64,000 nucleotides of DNA from Paenibacillus sp. (lineage in GTDB: Bacteria > Bacillota > Bacilli > Paenibacillales > Paenibacillaceae). Numbering within the stretch: position 1 is the first letter of the stretch; each line of letters opens with the position of its first letter. The translations under genes were made by a program, and so were the position numbers. Shown here in pieces: positions 17,216-27,803 of this stretch. The notes beneath the pieces are model-generated. The model saw only the letters and a program-made list of their open reading frames with translations. It made no database searches and was not told the DNA's origin. Location of the stretch: contig JAILZT010000002.1 of assembly GCA_023512345.1 (NCBI GenBank), positions 496,001-560,000 of the forward strand, in the 5' to 3' direction.

Positions 17216-17258
17216 AAAACCGGGCGGAGAGGCAATCCCACCTTCTCCCCCCGGTTTT
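17216..17258 (-). terminator. Attenuating terminator between solute-binding protein and permease genes
   Basis: On the minus strand AAAACCGGGGGGAGA pairs with TCTCCGCCCGGTTTT and is followed by T-rich sequence. It lies between the binding-protein stop and the first permease ribosome site. It would make the binding protein mRNA more abundant than the permease part, as is usual in such operons. Confidence 0.8.
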
Positions 17259-17272
17259 CACTTTATATTTGT

Positions 17273-18889
17273 TTATTGAGCCGGAAGTTCTTTAATTGCC
17301 AGCTCCAGTTCTTCTTTCAGCTTGGCTCCGCCCAATGACATAAAATCCTTCATTTCCTGTTCGTAAACCGCTTCAAATTCTTCAGGTTTAACCATTGCCG
17401 TTTTTACAATAATCACGTCAAGCTTATCTTTGAGTGTAGTGCCGTATTGGGATTCCGCTTCAATCGGCTTGCCGAAGACCAGCGGACCGACCGTGTCGGT
17501 GTTAGCGATAGCGATAGATTGCTTCAGCATTTCCTGATTGCGTTCCGGGAAGCCCATTACCCATGCTTTTTCGTTAGTAGCCTGATCACCTATATTTTTG
17601 CCGTTGGAGATGATGGACATGTCACCGGCGTTGAACAGACGGTCAGCAAACTCCTGGGAGACTTCCGCTTTGACGACTGGAATGCCATCGACCAGATCAT
17701 AGTTCTCCCCTTCAACTCCGCTGTACATATCAATCAAATTGTTACCGGAGGCCATCCAGTCCAGATACTTAACCGCTTCTGCGGCGCGTTTGCTGCTTTT
17801 CGGAATCATGATGTACATACCGTTGGAGGCATAACGGGATTTAATATGCTTGTTGTCAACGTTAGAGTTGGTTAAAACGTCTACCGGAGTCACCTTGCTG
17901 CCCTCCACATTTTTGTAGAGATTATCCAGGGTGCCGTCGGCATAGAACAGGACATCCACATCCTCCGACCAGTAGCCTACATTGCCGTTCTGGATATCCT
18001 TGCCCAGTTGGGTTTTATCTGCGTCCAGACTGAAATCCTTGCTGACCAGCCCTTCGTTGTAGAGCTTATTGAGGAATTGTAATGAATCCTTAAAGCCCTC
18101 GTGAAGCGGTAGCTCATACCGCTGACTGTAGGTGAGATCGCCGCTGATCGGCTTCATAAAGGAATAAATCAGTGTTTCGTACTGAGCCGGAGCCAGCGCC
18201 ATACCCATCGGGATATTTTTACTGCCAAGACCCCCCGGATCCTTATCTTTAAACGCTTTCAAAGTTGTGTATAGCTCATCAGTCGTCGTTGGCATAGGCA
18301 ACCCCAGTTTATCCAGCCAATCCTGACGGATATAAGAGCTGTAGCGGCCTGTAATCGCCCGTTTGCCGGGGATCGAGTACTGCTTGCCTTCAAGCTGGCC
18401 GAACGCCAGTGTTTCATCGCCAATAAATTTCTTCAGGTTCGGACCAAATTCATCAAGCAGTGCTCCGACATCGGTCAGGCCGCCCTGCTGAGCGTAGCGG
18501 TAAAACAAACTGGAATCATACGTAAATACGATATCGGGCACATCAGTATTACTCGCCATCAAAACGTTCAGCTTCGTAACTTCCTCAGAGCGTTGAATAG
18601 GTACAAATTCAACATCAATGTTATTTGGATCACCGAACCGTTCCTGTACCAATTTAGTCAAATAGTTGTTAGTAATGGTATGAGGCGCCGGGCTGTTTCC
18701 GCGGTCAAATACCTCTACCTTAAGCGTAACGCGCTCGGTGCTTTTTTCCCCTTCTGCTGCTGAATTACCGTTTGCCGTGTTGTTTTTAGTATCGGAGGAA
18801 CAGCCGGCTAGCAGGGAAATTCCCATTACTGCGGTCAATCCGATCCCCATTGCCTTCTTCAGAACTCCTTGGTGTACGTTCACTGTCAT
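17273..18889 (-). CDS. Extracellular oligosaccharide-binding lipoprotein, LplA/YtcQ type
   Basis: 538 residues. A positively charged start and hydrophobic stretch lead to the lipobox LLAGC, so Cys near residue 29 should be lipidated and the protein displayed outside the membrane. The mature part has Trp/Tyr-rich segments typical of family 1 binding proteins (YIRQDWLDKLGLPMPTTTDE, KRAAEAVKYLDWMASG). An AAGGAG site precedes the ATG. First gene of the operon continuing with two permeases, an isomerase and two further proteins. The membrane-bound YesN regulator next door is probably its controller. Ligand unknown. Confidence 0.93.
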   Translation of the reverse strand: MTVNVHQGVLKKAMGIGLTAVMGISLLAGCSSDTKNNTANGNSAAEGEKSTERVTLKVEVFDRGNSPAPHTITNNYLTKLVQERFGDPNNIDVEFVPIQRSEEVTKLNVLMASNTDVPDIVFTYDSSLFYRYAQQGGLTDVGALLDEFGPNLKKFIGDETLAFGQLEGKQYSIPGKRAITGRYSSYIRQDWLDKLGLPMPTTTDELYTTLKAFKDKDPGGLGSKNIPMGMALAPAQYETLIYSFMKPISGDLTYSQRYELPLHEGFKDSLQFLNKLYNEGLVSKDFSLDADKTQLGKDIQNGNVGYWSEDVDVLFYADGTLDNLYKNVEGSKVTPVDVLTNSNVDNKHIKSRYASNGMYIMIPKSSKRAAEAVKYLDWMASGNNLIDMYSGVEGENYDLVDGIPVVKAEVSQEFADRLFNAGDMSIISNGKNIGDQATNEKAWVMGFPERNQEMLKQSIAIANTDTVGPLVFGKPIEAESQYGTTLKDKLDVIIVKTAMVKPEEFEAVYEQEMKDFMSLGGAKLKEELELAIKELPAQ

Positions 18890-19297
18890 TTTTCCATCTC
18901 CTTCGCCTTTTTGGGCTTTAATGGTGACTTTATGATTCCCCCAACTTCAAAACTGTTCTACCCTAAGCGTCATCCCGATTAAGTAATGCTTGCTGACCAC
19001 TTAGCTGCTTGGCCGCTTGTTGTTCTGGGATGCCCACAGTATTTCATGGATGTCGGCAGTTTGACAATAAACCTGTTTCGGGTACTCCCTTTCCCCCATT
19101 TCGGACTTCCTGTTTATCCATACAACCATTTTCGTAGAATAAACCGCTTTCAAAAGCGCGAAAATAAAGACCGCATCCATGTTTTCGCACTCCTGACGGA
19201 GGTTTGCGAGCAGGAATGCGGTTCCAATAGAACAAGAATAACAACCATGAAGAAGAGCAATTGTTCACGTTCTGTCCCAATGATAAAAGCATAAGCC
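18890..19297. other. Intergenic region between binding-protein operon and YesN regulator
   Basis: No gene seen. Near 19186-19225 a minus-strand imperfect hairpin (CGCATTCCTG with CAGGAGTGCG, 9 of 10 pairs) may end the regulator transcript. The operon promoter must lie here but I could not pick one with confidence. Confidence 0.5.
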
Positions 19298-21550
19298 TTA
19301 AATTCTCGAGGCCCCGCGGCCGCGCTTTAAAGAGCGGTAATCGCCGGGCGTAATTCCTGCGATTCGTTTAAATACCCTTCCGAACGTAATAGAATTTGCG
19401 TAACCCACCAGGAGCGCGATATCCTGCTGCGAATATTCCGTCTCCAATAGCAGCTTTTCGGCTTCCTTCATCCGCAGCTCTGTAAGGAAATCAACAAATT
19501 TCATTTTAAACTCCGTTTTGAAAAGATAGCTGGCATATTTGCCGGATACCTGAAACCGGTCGCTTAAATGCTTTAGGGAAAGATCGGGATTGGCAAAGTT
19601 TTCCTCAATATAGTTCTTCATCTCGGTTACCATCGCCCGATAGCTTTTGGTCTCGCTGACAGCGACATAGGTACGGAATACATCGGTCAAATATTCAAAC
19701 AGAATACCCTTCACTTCATCTATAGATTCTGCCTCCTCCAGCAGCTTCAACCGTATCGAAGTATTCTCCGTCGACAGTTCGTCCTGTAGTTGCTCTGACA
19801 TCAGGGCCACTTCACGGCTCAGCATTTGCAGCATGGCCTGAATTAGAGAGCGAATATCGTCATCTGGCAAATAATCCTGTTCAAACGCATCGAAAATCCC
19901 ATCTAACCGCTCACGCCATTGCCCGCTCGACATACGGAACTGCTTAACAAACTCGGCAATCATTTGTAAATACTTGTACGTTTCAAGCAGCGGCTGACGC
20001 GCTTCCCCGCATTCTGCCAAAGCTACGTCTTCACCCATCAAGAGCTTGTGCTGCATCACATTCTCCGCGGCCGCATAAGAATTCCGAATTGTCCCCGGAC
20101 CAACCGTAGGTGGGCCGATACCGAAGCTAAGGGAGATACGCAAATTCTGCTCTACCCATGAGCGGCAGTCCTCGGCGAATATGCGTATTTTTTCCGTCAT
20201 CTCTTCGTCGCTTCCAGTGGTTAGGAAGAGAATCGCGGCCCGATCGGTCCCAATCCACTCCGCCCAGCCCTGCAATTCCGCACTGCGCGCCAATTCTTGA
20301 AAGACATTCATCAGAGCAAATTTGAGCGTGTTCTGATCTCCCCGGGTGTACCGATCCTGAAAAACCTTCTCGTAGCGGTTGATTTCGCTAAGCACAACCG
20401 TAAAGCGGGATGTGGAGTGAGCACCGGATAGCGGCGACAATTCCTCCATCCGCTGGACTACATTATCCAGCCGGTCGCTGTGCAACAGATCAGTGAACAG
20501 CTTGCTTCGTTGCAGCAGCAGATTTTCCCTGCTCTTCTTGTCATAATCCGTCATATGGTTGATCAGATCTTCCAGCACCCCGTCAATGAGCATCATTTCG
20601 TCCGATTTGTCGGTGGATTGGTCCATCGTCCGGATTTGATGGCCTTCAATCCGGTTCATAATCACCTGAATCGGTTTATAGTTGCGCCGGGTAACATAGA
20701 CCAGGTAAAGAATCGCACACACAACCGTTCCAAGAGCAATGGCTACCCAGAGATAAGAAATTACGGACACCCAGCTGAACAGATTTCCCGTCTTGATTCC
20801 GCTTGAAAAAGTCCAGCCAAGCCTTTCCAGATACAGGGTGTTCAACTGCTTTCCATTCTTGGCACCCACTCTGTCCGAGTGCGCCTGATACACAACCTGT
20901 CCATCGCTGCCAAGAAGGGTCAGGAAGGACAGTTGTTCGTTAACCATACTGTCGACGATCTGTTCAATTCCGCTCATTTTAATATTGATAACGAGCACTC
21001 CCTCGGAGCCGAAGGGCAAAGGCATACCTTTGTTAATAGTAAGCACACGCACAGACGTGCGCTCAATGAACTGATCTTTGTATTCCCTAACGGGCTGCCA
21101 GCCTGCCGGCAAAGAACCGGAGTTTATACGGCCAATCCAGCCTTCATCTACAAATCCTGAAAGATCCTTTAATCCAGTTTCTGTTAAAACGCTTTCATTT
21201 TTCTTGTCATATAAATAAATGGAGTGAATGTAGGGCGATTCACGGATCAGACTACGTAGGTTCTGGGCAACCGCATAAATGGCAACCGGGTCCATTTCAT
21301 TTTGATTGTTGAAATACAGCTTATAAGCATCGCTATGATCGGCAGCCTCTAGCACCGACAATTCGATTTCCTTGATTGTCCGGTCTACATTATCCATGAG
21401 ATAGCTGGCGGAGATGCGATCCGCTTTCTTGGTTTCCGATCTTGAAATATCATTAATAAACACAAAGGAGGCAAAGATCAGTATCGTTACGGTAAGTAAA
21501 AAAATTGGAAAATAGGATAGCAGCAATCGGTGATACCAGGTACGGAACAA
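19298..21550 (-). CDS. Membrane-bound YesN-type AraC regulator with extracellular sensor
   Basis: About 750 residues. A transmembrane helix (SYFPIFLLTVTILIFASFVF) near residue 15 and another near residue 265 (YLWVAIALGTVVCAILYLVY) bracket a Cache-like extracellular sensor. Cytoplasmic residues follow, ending in a double helix-turn-helix AraC domain (LSLKHLSDRFQVSGKYASYL, then QDIALLVGYANSITFGRVFK). Start is probably TTG 21550, ten bases after GGAGG; ATG 21571 sits ahead of that site. Such proteins sit beside Lpl-type transport operons and activate them when oligosaccharide is sensed. The target here should be the operon at 11953-18889, transcribed in the same direction. Confidence 0.9.
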   Translation of the reverse strand: MFRTWYHRLLLSYFPIFLLTVTILIFASFVFINDISRSETKKADRISASYLMDNVDRTIKEIELSVLEAADHSDAYKLYFNNQNEMDPVAIYAVAQNLRSLIRESPYIHSIYLYDKKNESVLTETGLKDLSGFVDEGWIGRINSGSLPAGWQPVREYKDQFIERTSVRVLTINKGMPLPFGSEGVLVINIKMSGIEQIVDSMVNEQLSFLTLLGSDGQVVYQAHSDRVGAKNGKQLNTLYLERLGWTFSSGIKTGNLFSWVSVISYLWVAIALGTVVCAILYLVYVTRRNYKPIQVIMNRIEGHQIRTMDQSTDKSDEMMLIDGVLEDLINHMTDYDKKSRENLLLQRSKLFTDLLHSDRLDNVVQRMEELSPLSGAHSTSRFTVVLSEINRYEKVFQDRYTRGDQNTLKFALMNVFQELARSAELQGWAEWIGTDRAAILFLTTGSDEEMTEKIRIFAEDCRSWVEQNLRISLSFGIGPPTVGPGTIRNSYAAAENVMQHKLLMGEDVALAECGEARQPLLETYKYLQMIAEFVKQFRMSSGQWRERLDGIFDAFEQDYLPDDDIRSLIQAMLQMLSREVALMSEQLQDELSTENTSIRLKLLEEAESIDEVKGILFEYLTDVFRTYVAVSETKSYRAMVTEMKNYIEENFANPDLSLKHLSDRFQVSGKYASYLFKTEFKMKFVDFLTELRMKEAEKLLLETEYSQQDIALLVGYANSITFGRVFKRIAGITPGDYRSLKRGRGASRI

Positions 21551-21878
21551 TAGACAACCCCCTCCATACAACCGTTAGGATATCAGGCGCGGTTCGGCCT
21601 CTGATGTACGCGCAGCCTATAGAAAAATTTGGCTCCGCCTTTTACGGACGTTCCTTCCGCCCGAATTTCTGCCATTATAGCACATGCGGTACGGACTCGG
21701 TCAACGAAGCCTATAAATGGCAATCTCAAAGCTCTTTTCCTTGGGCTGATTCTACTACATAACCTGGCCTAGCCATCCCTCGAAACATGAAAAAGCGGGG
21801 TGTGTACAGCCGCAGCTATACAACCCCGCATACCCAGAGCATAGCCGCAGCCAAGCGGCGATTGATTGCCCTCACGGC
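21551..21878. other. Intergenic region between iolE and the YesN regulator
   Basis: No gene seen. It holds the iolE terminator (21795-21829) and must hold the regulator's promoter, which I could not identify. Confidence 0.5.
21795..21829 (-). terminator. Terminator of the iolC-A-D-E operon
   Basis: Arms beginning GCGGGG (21795) and ending CCCCGC (21829) pair over about 11 bases; on the minus strand the stem is followed by TTTTTCATG. Confidence 0.85.
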
Positions 21879-22778
21879 TTACAAACCACTGGTTTCCCTG
21901 ATATAACGGCGCGCCTTGATCGCATATTCCAATGGATCTGCAAGCGCTGGATCTTGCTCGGCTTCCACTACGAACCACCCCGTATAAGAGTATCTTGCCA
22001 ATTCCGCGAAAATCTCAGCAAACTCAATGCAGCCATCTCCGGGGACGGTGAACGCTCCTGCTTTTACAGCCTGAAGAAAGCTGAGTTGATTCTGTTTGAC
22101 ATATTGGACTACCTCCGGACGGATATCCTTCAGATGTACATGCTTAATCCGGGGTAAATGGGCGCGCAGCACCTCCAAGGGATTCTCACCGGCAAAGGCC
22201 AGATGACCGGTATCGAACAGCAGGGATACCTCACCGGGATCGGTAAGCTGCATCAGATGGGCAATTTCGCCCCCCGTCTGCACTCCGGTTCCCATATGGT
22301 GGTGATACACAAGCGTCATATCCTTTTCGGCGGCTAGGCGACCTAGCCCGCCAAGGCCATCAGCAAGCGTGGCCCACTCCGCTTCCGTGAATACTGGCTT
22401 ATTAGCGAACAGCGGAGTATCGATTTGCCCCTGAATGCTCCGCCCCTGCTCTGAAACCACAATCACTTTGGCCCCCATCTCATGTAAAAAATCACGGTGC
22501 GCGCAAAAGGCCTGCGCTGTCTCCGCGTAAGGACGCACAGTCAGATACGCGCTAAACCAAGCGCTGGCTATCTTAAGTCCGCGCAGCTCAAGCGCCCGGT
22601 GCAGCTTATCGGGAGAGCGCGGATATTTGTTGCCCACCTCGCTTCCCTGAAACCCGGCAAGTGCCATTTCGCTAATGCACTGCTCAAAAGTATTATCTCT
22701 TCCTAGTTCAGGCATATCATCATTGGTCCAGGCGATAGGAGCAATCGCCAGCTTGACCGAATGTTCTTTGAACATCAT
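21879..22778 (-). CDS. iolE: myo-Inosose-2 dehydratase
   Basis: 299 residues, TIM-barrel metal enzyme that removes water from scyllo-inosose to give 3D-trihydroxycyclohexane-1,2-dione, step 2 of inositol breakdown. Family marks: [14 protein letters not shown] at the N-terminus, [31 protein letters not shown] (metal His), [15 protein letters not shown] (Asp, His), [11 protein letters not shown], and the final VVEAEQDP (metal Glu). Normal length for IolE. GGAAGGGG lies eight bases ahead of the start. Last gene of the iolC-A-D-E unit, 83 bases after iolD. Confidence 0.95.
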   Translation of the reverse strand: MMFKEHSVKLAIAPIAWTNDDMPELGRDNTFEQCISEMALAGFQGSEVGNKYPRSPDKLHRALELRGLKIASAWFSAYLTVRPYAETAQAFCAHRDFLHEMGAKVIVVSEQGRSIQGQIDTPLFANKPVFTEAEWATLADGLGGLGRLAAEKDMTLVYHHHMGTGVQTGGEIAHLMQLTDPGEVSLLFDTGHLAFAGENPLEVLRAHLPRIKHVHLKDIRPEVVQYVKQNQLSFLQAVKAGAFTVPGDGCIEFAEIFAELARYSYTGWFVVEAEQDPALADPLEYAIKARRYIRETSGL

Positions 22779-22861
22779 CGATTCTACCCCTTCCGTTTTA
22801 CAATATTACAGATTCAAGTCCGCCGCGTATTTGTACGTTTTGCTTCGGCGACCCTTTAGGG

Positions 22862-24817
22862 TCAGTAGCTGCGCGCCTTTCCCAACTTCCCAAGCTTCTG
22901 CTCATATGCGGCCTGCACCGCTTCGCTGCCAGACACTTCCGGGACACCGACATTCCACCAAGCTCCGTAGCCATGGGTCATTGTCTTTGGTAGTACCTTG
23001 ATGTCGATCAGTGTGGACCGATCCTGCTTCAGGACTTCCTCGAGTGCGCTGCGCAGCTGTTCGGGTGTCGCCGCACGGAAGGTTTTGACTCCATAGCCGG
23101 CGGCACTGGCTGCATAATCAATGCGCATCAGTTCGCCGCTTAGTTGGCCCTCTGGGCTGCGGTAGCGAAATTCAGTAGCCATGCTGTCCAGACCCTGCTC
23201 CATCTGCAGATTGTTAATACAGCCGAAGCCCGCATTGTCCAACAAAATGACGTTGATTTTCTTGTTCTCCTGAAGGCTCGTCACTAATTCGGAATGCAGC
23301 ATTTGATAGCTGCCGTCACCTACTAGGGCGTATACCTCCCGTTCCGGTTCGGCTAATTTCACACCGAGTGCGCCGGAGATTTCATACCCCATACACGAAA
23401 AGCCGTATTCCATATGGTAAGTATCCGGCACAGCGGAATTCCACATCCGCTGCATATCACCCGGCAGGCTGCCTGCGGCCCCGATGACGATAGCATCTTT
23501 AGGGAGAGACTCATTGAGTATCCCAAGTACCTGTGTTTGCGTCAGAGAAGTATTCAGCTTCGCTGCATATTCGGGAAGCTTGTCATCGAGATGCCCGGAA
23601 ATTTCGGGCACAAAGGAAGCCGAAGAACGCTCCGCATCCGCCTTCACGTTATACTCCACGCCAGAAAGACGTTTTCTTTCCGCTTCCCATTCCTTCCTTG
23701 CTGACACGATTTCGTCGGTATAGGCGGAACGGTAACCTCGCTCCTCCAGTGCTGCGGACAGCGCATTCAAACCTTCGGCGGCATCACAGACCACGGCCAA
23801 TGCATCCAACTTGGCGGCATGATAGGAAGAGGCGTTAATCGTCAGATACTCCACCTCGGGATGCGCGAACAGACTCTTCGAGCCTGTAGTGAAATCTGTG
23901 AAGCGGGTACCGACACCGATTACCAGATCTGCTTCTGCGGCCAGTGCATTGGCGCAGCCATTGCCGGTGACACCTATGCCGCCTAGGTTGTAGGCGCAGT
24001 CGCTTGCCACCGCACTTTTTCCGGCTTGTGTCTCCCCGAACGGGATGGCGAATCTCTCCGCAAAAGTTCGCAAGTCTGCTCCGGCATCCGCATACCGGAC
24101 TCCGCCCCCGCAGACAATCAAAGGCCGCTGTTTACCGGCAATAAGATCAGCCGCCGCGGCGATCTCATCGGGATGGGGAAGACGGGGAACGATTCGGTGG
24201 ATACGCTTGCGGAAGAACTCAAGCGGGTAGTCCCAAGCCTCCCCCTGCACATCCTGTGGCATCGCGATCGTAACCGCCCCGGTGTCGGCTTGATCGGTCA
24301 ACACACGCATCGCGTTCAGCAATGCCGTCATCAGTTGCTCCGGCCGATAGATCCGGTCCCAATATTTGCTCACCGCTTTAAAAGCATCATTAACCGTGAT
24401 CGACAGGTTGTAGGTATGCTCCATTTGCTGCAGCACCGGATCGGGTTGACGGGTGGCAAAGGTGTCACCGGGCAGCAGAAGAACCGGTATCTGATTCGCC
24501 GTTGCTGTGGCGGCAGCCGTCAACATATTGGCTGAGCCCGGACCCACAGAAGCGGTGCAGGCCATGATCCGACGCCTGCGGTTCTGCTTGGCGAACGCGG
24601 TTGCCACATGGACCATCCCCTGCTCATTTCTCCCCTGGTAGACTTTCAATGTACCCGGCGCTTCCTGCAGCGCCTGTCCCAAGCCGAGCACATTGCCATG
24701 TCCGAATACTGTGAATATGCCGTGTACGAAGCGCTCCGGCCCGCCGCCAAAGTCGACATATTGCTGGTCCAGAAATTTCACCAGCGCCTGCGCCGTCGTT
24801 AATCTAATCGTATCCAC
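22862..24817 (-). CDS. iolD: 3D-(3,5/4)-trihydroxycyclohexane-1,2-dione hydrolase
   Basis: 651 residues, thiamine-diphosphate enzyme that opens the inositol-derived ring to 5-deoxyglucuronate. ThDP features: the N-terminal Pyr domain ([20 protein letters not shown], then [13 protein letters not shown]), a central domain with [17 protein letters not shown], and the PP domain with [11 protein letters not shown] followed about 25 residues later by [17 protein letters not shown] (the GDG...N cofactor motif). Within the usual size range. It starts 23 bases after iolA. An atypical glyoxylate carboligase is excluded by the iol context and the IolD-specific [10 protein letters not shown] stretch. Confidence 0.96.
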   Translation of the reverse strand: MDTIRLTTAQALVKFLDQQYVDFGGGPERFVHGIFTVFGHGNVLGLGQALQEAPGTLKVYQGRNEQGMVHVATAFAKQNRRRRIMACTASVGPGSANMLTAAATATANQIPVLLLPGDTFATRQPDPVLQQMEHTYNLSITVNDAFKAVSKYWDRIYRPEQLMTALLNAMRVLTDQADTGAVTIAMPQDVQGEAWDYPLEFFRKRIHRIVPRLPHPDEIAAAADLIAGKQRPLIVCGGGVRYADAGADLRTFAERFAIPFGETQAGKSAVASDCAYNLGGIGVTGNGCANALAAEADLVIGVGTRFTDFTTGSKSLFAHPEVEYLTINASSYHAAKLDALAVVCDAAEGLNALSAALEERGYRSAYTDEIVSARKEWEAERKRLSGVEYNVKADAERSSASFVPEISGHLDDKLPEYAAKLNTSLTQTQVLGILNESLPKDAIVIGAAGSLPGDMQRMWNSAVPDTYHMEYGFSCMGYEISGALGVKLAEPEREVYALVGDGSYQMLHSELVTSLQENKKINVILLDNAGFGCINNLQMEQGLDSMATEFRYRSPEGQLSGELMRIDYAASAAGYGVKTFRAATPEQLRSALEEVLKQDRSTLIDIKVLPKTMTHGYGAWWNVGVPEVSGSEAVQAAYEQKLGKLGKARSY

Positions 24818-24840
24818 ATGTTTCCCCCCCTTCCTTTTTT

Positions 24841-26301
24841 TTACTGCCAGCGGGCAGTGACAACCTTTTTACGTGTATAAAATTCAACCCCGTCGCTTCC
24901 ATTCGCATGAAGATCGCCGTAAAAAGAATCTTTCCACCCGGAGAAAGGGAAGAAAGCCATTGGTGCAGGTACGCCAACATTAACCCCAAGCATGCCTGCC
25001 TCGATATGCTCCCGGAAATAGCGAACTTTCCCGCCGCTGTCCGTAAAAATGCAGGCCCCGTTGGCAAAACGTGACGCATTAGCGATTTCAACCGCCTCTT
25101 CTACATCCTTAACACGGATCACAGTCAGGACGGGCGCAAAGATTTCCTCCTGCCAGATTTTCATTTCTCGTGTCACCCCGTCAAACACCGTTGGGCCGAT
25201 AAAATAACCCTGTCCCTTCACCGCGGCGTCCTTCCGGCCGTCCCGGAGCAACTTCGCGCCCTCAGTTACGCCCTGTTCAATATAAGCGACCGTTCTGTCC
25301 TTATGATTTTGGCGGATGACCGGTCCAAGAAACGTGTCCTCGTCCAGGCCGTTGCCAATAGTCATCTGGTCACATTCACGCAGTAAAATCGAGATCAGCT
25401 CATCAGCGACCTCCTCCTGCACCGTTACCACGGAGCAAGCCATACAGCGCTCTCCGGCTGAACCGAAGGCTGCATTCACAATCTGTGCTGCTGAAGCCTC
25501 AAGATTTGCGTCCTTTAGTACGATCGAATGATTTTTCGCTCCCGCCAGCGCTTGGACCCGCTTCAAATGCGCCGTTCCCTTCTTATACACATACTCAGCC
25601 ACTGGCTGCGAGCCGACGAAGGAAATCGCTTTGACATCGGGATGCTCGAGCAGGCCGTTTACAACATCATGCGCGCCGTTAACCACATTGAGCACCCCCT
25701 TTGGAAGTCCAGCTTCCTCCAGCAGTTCTGCAAGACGCGCTGCCAGCAGCGGTGTACGTTCGGAAGGTTTCAGCACAAAAGTATTTCCACAGGCAATGGC
25801 CAGCGGGAACATCCAGCAAGGAACCATCATCGGAAAATTAAACGGAGTAATCCCACCAACCACACCGATGGGGTAGCGGTACATTCCAGACTCGATGCCT
25901 GTCGCGATATCCGGCAGCTGCCGGCCCATCATCAGCGTCGGCGCACCGGCAGCGAATTCCACGCACTCGATACCACGCTGGACTTCACCGTGAGCCTCTT
26001 TAAGGCTTTTTCCATTCTCCTGCGTAATAATCTTCGCCAGTTCATCCCAATGCTCTACCAAAAGCTGCTGGTATTTGAACAATATCCGCGCTCTTCGTGG
26101 AACCGGCGTTTTGGACCAGCCTGCAAAAGCCGCCTTCGCCGCCGCCACAGCCCGATCTACATCAGCTCTGCCTGACAGCGGAACTCTAGCCAGCTCCATA
26201 CCTGAGGCCGGATCATACACCGGCTCCGTCTGCTCCGTATCCGCTTTTACCCATTCCCCGTCAATATAGTTGTGCAGAACTTGCACGCTTTGCTGTTCCA
26301 T
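24841..26301 (-). CDS. iolA: Methylmalonate-semialdehyde dehydrogenase (CoA-acylating)
   Basis: 486 residues of the aldehyde dehydrogenase superfamily. It converts malonate semialdehyde, the final inositol product, plus CoA and NAD to acetyl-CoA. Key parts: the [16 protein letters not shown] nucleotide-binding segment, [14 protein letters not shown], the catalytic Cys in [12 protein letters not shown] near residue 283, and [10 protein letters not shown]. The Cys-context and the [13 protein letters not shown] tail mark the MmsA/IolA branch. ATG 26301 is preferred (AAGGAG eight bases ahead); an upstream GTG is too close to the site. Confidence 0.96.
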   Translation of the reverse strand: MEQQSVQVLHNYIDGEWVKADTEQTEPVYDPASGMELARVPLSGRADVDRAVAAAKAAFAGWSKTPVPRRARILFKYQQLLVEHWDELAKIITQENGKSLKEAHGEVQRGIECVEFAAGAPTLMMGRQLPDIATGIESGMYRYPIGVVGGITPFNFPMMVPCWMFPLAIACGNTFVLKPSERTPLLAARLAELLEEAGLPKGVLNVVNGAHDVVNGLLEHPDVKAISFVGSQPVAEYVYKKGTAHLKRVQALAGAKNHSIVLKDANLEASAAQIVNAAFGSAGERCMACSVVTVQEEVADELISILLRECDQMTIGNGLDEDTFLGPVIRQNHKDRTVAYIEQGVTEGAKLLRDGRKDAAVKGQGYFIGPTVFDGVTREMKIWQEEIFAPVLTVIRVKDVEEAVEIANASRFANGACIFTDSGGKVRYFREHIEAGMLGVNVGVPAPMAFFPFSGWKDSFYGDLHANGSDGVEFYTRKKVVTARWQ

Positions 26302-26419
26302 CCTACCCACTCCTTCGGCTCTGTGATGTGTTGATACTATTGTGTTGCGGCTAATGTATTTGCTGCTTAGCTGTAGTGTCTATGTGTTCTCCGGCTTTGC
26401 CGTCCCTGCCCATCCCTTC

Positions 26420-27430
26420 TTACTCTGATCCTGAGGCGACTTCCTCATTGGATAATAAAAACGCTTCCAATTCATCCAAGGTTGGCATGGCGTCGGAGCA
26501 GCTGTGGCGGGAGATGACGATGGATGCCGACGCGCTGCCGCGGCGCATGGATTCGCTCACGCTTCCGCCCCGCATCAGGCTGTGTATGAATGCCGAAGCG
26601 TAGGAATCTCCAGCTCCAAACGTCTTCAATACTTTGGCAGGAAAAATACCGCTCCGGTGTGTTTGTCCATCCTCCGTGTAGGAGATTGAGCCGCTCCCGC
26701 CATGCTTGATAACAACCAGTTTCGCTTGATGCGAGAACCAACGATCGGCCGTTGCTTTGTCGTCTGCTCCTGTCACATTGTACAGGCTCTCCATCATATT
26801 AAATTCCTCACGGGTCCCGATGATACAGTCGCATTTCTCTGCGGCCAAGTTATAATAAACAGCCGTTTCTGCTGCTGACTTCCAGGTGTACGGGCGGTAA
26901 TCCAGATCAAAAAATATAGTGACATTATGCTTGCGGGCAAATTCCAACGCGAGAAACACGGCCTCACGGGACGGACTTTGTGCGAGTGCGGTGCCTGAGA
27001 TCAGCAGCGCTTTCGACTTCCGGATGTAATCTTCCGAGATCTCCTCTGTACTCAGCAGCAAATCCGCCACATGGTCCCGGTACATCAGAATGCTGCATTC
27101 CTGAGGGCTCTTTATTTCCGTAAAAGCTAGCCCAGTCACCGCGCCGGTCCGGTCAACGCATACCTGACTGTCGTCAATGCCATTCTGCTGCAGATAGGTT
27201 CGGATAAAACGGCCCATTTGATCATCGGCAATCTTGCCAATGAAGCCGGTATCCATCCCCAGCCGCGCCGCACCAATCACGATATTGGCAGGAGAACCGC
27301 CGACATATTTGGTAAACGTCATCGTCTCTTCCATCGGTCTTCCAGTTTCATTGGCATTCAAGTCAATACAGAGCCGGCCGACGGCGATTAAATCCATTGG
27401 CCGGGCAGAATCGAATTGTAAACCATTCAT
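26420..27430 (-). CDS. iolC: 5-Dehydro-2-deoxygluconokinase
   Basis: 336 residues, PfkB/ribokinase family, phosphorylates 2-deoxy-5-keto-D-gluconate. N-terminal signature DLIAVGRLCIDLNANETGRPM and FTKYVGGSPANIVIGAARLG; C-terminal ATP/anion-hole signature LKTFGAGDSYASAFIHSL with the catalytic Asp near residue 272. Preceded by a long leader (about 300 nt) carrying a nine-copy 14-nt repeat and a LacI operator. First gene of the iolC-A-D-E operon. The aldolase (IolJ) acting on its product is not in the window. Confidence 0.95.
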   Translation of the reverse strand: MNGLQFDSARPMDLIAVGRLCIDLNANETGRPMEETMTFTKYVGGSPANIVIGAARLGMDTGFIGKIADDQMGRFIRTYLQQNGIDDSQVCVDRTGAVTGLAFTEIKSPQECSILMYRDHVADLLLSTEEISEDYIRKSKALLISGTALAQSPSREAVFLALEFARKHNVTIFFDLDYRPYTWKSAAETAVYYNLAAEKCDCIIGTREEFNMMESLYNVTGADDKATADRWFSHQAKLVVIKHGGSGSISYTEDGQTHRSGIFPAKVLKTFGAGDSYASAFIHSLMRGGSVSESMRRGSASASIVISRHSCSDAMPTLDELEAFLLSNEEVASGSE

Positions 27431-27451
27431 AGTGACGCCTCCTTGAAAGGA

Positions 27452-27577
27452 TTCAGTGATAGCGATTGAGTCATAGGAATTCAGTGATAACAGTTGAGTG
27501 ATAAGAATTTGGTCATACGGATACAGTGATAACGATTGAGTGATAAGGACTGAGTGATAAGGACTGAGTGATAAGAG
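27452..27577 (-). repeat. Nine tandem 14-nt repeats in the iolC leader
   Basis: Nine consecutive degenerate units of exactly 14 bases; on the plus strand the pattern is close to yTnAGTGATAAnnA (for example CTGAGTGATAAGGA). Units 2 and 5 (27466, 27508) read GTCATA in the core. On the RNA the units read like TCCTTATCACTCAG. They lie between the iolC promoter and ribosome site, so they are transcribed. Confidence 0.85.
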
Positions 27578-27711
27578 TGAATAGTTAGAGTTATTGAAGT
27601 GGAATAATTCAAACGGAAATAGGGATCTAAGGAATTAAGGAACTTAGGAACAAGGAATCTGAGCAAACTTTGCGTAATTTTGAGAAAGTAACAATCAAAT
27701 CAATGGGGGGT

Positions 27712-27727
27712 GGGTAAGCGCTTAACC
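27712..27727. promoter_or_regulatory. LacI-type operator of the iolC operon
   Basis: GGGTAAGCGCTTAACC, a near-perfect palindrome with the central CG typical of LacI-family sites. The same 16 bases occur at 31567-31582 ahead of iolG. It lies 13 bases downstream of the -10 box. Confidence 0.85.
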
Positions 27728-27740
27728 TAAATTTGAATTA

Positions 27741-27769
27741 AGTATAGTTTAGAAATTCAGGTTTTGCAA
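27741..27769 (-). promoter_or_regulatory. SigA promoter of iolC-iolA-iolD-iolE
   Basis: Minus strand: TTGCAA (27764-27769), a 17-base spacer and TATACT (27741-27746), followed by the LacI operator. Same layout as the iolG promoter. Confidence 0.75.
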
Positions 27770-27803
27770 TCCTTAATTTGAAGCAGAACAGTGATTCCGA
27801 CCT

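Noticed and set aside
18986..19294. Small genes on either strand in the gap before the YesN regulator
   Set aside because: Short frames with no ribosome site and no recognisable family; treated as non-coding.
27452..27577. CRISPR array
   Set aside because: Units are only 14 nt and abut without spacers; no cas genes in the window.
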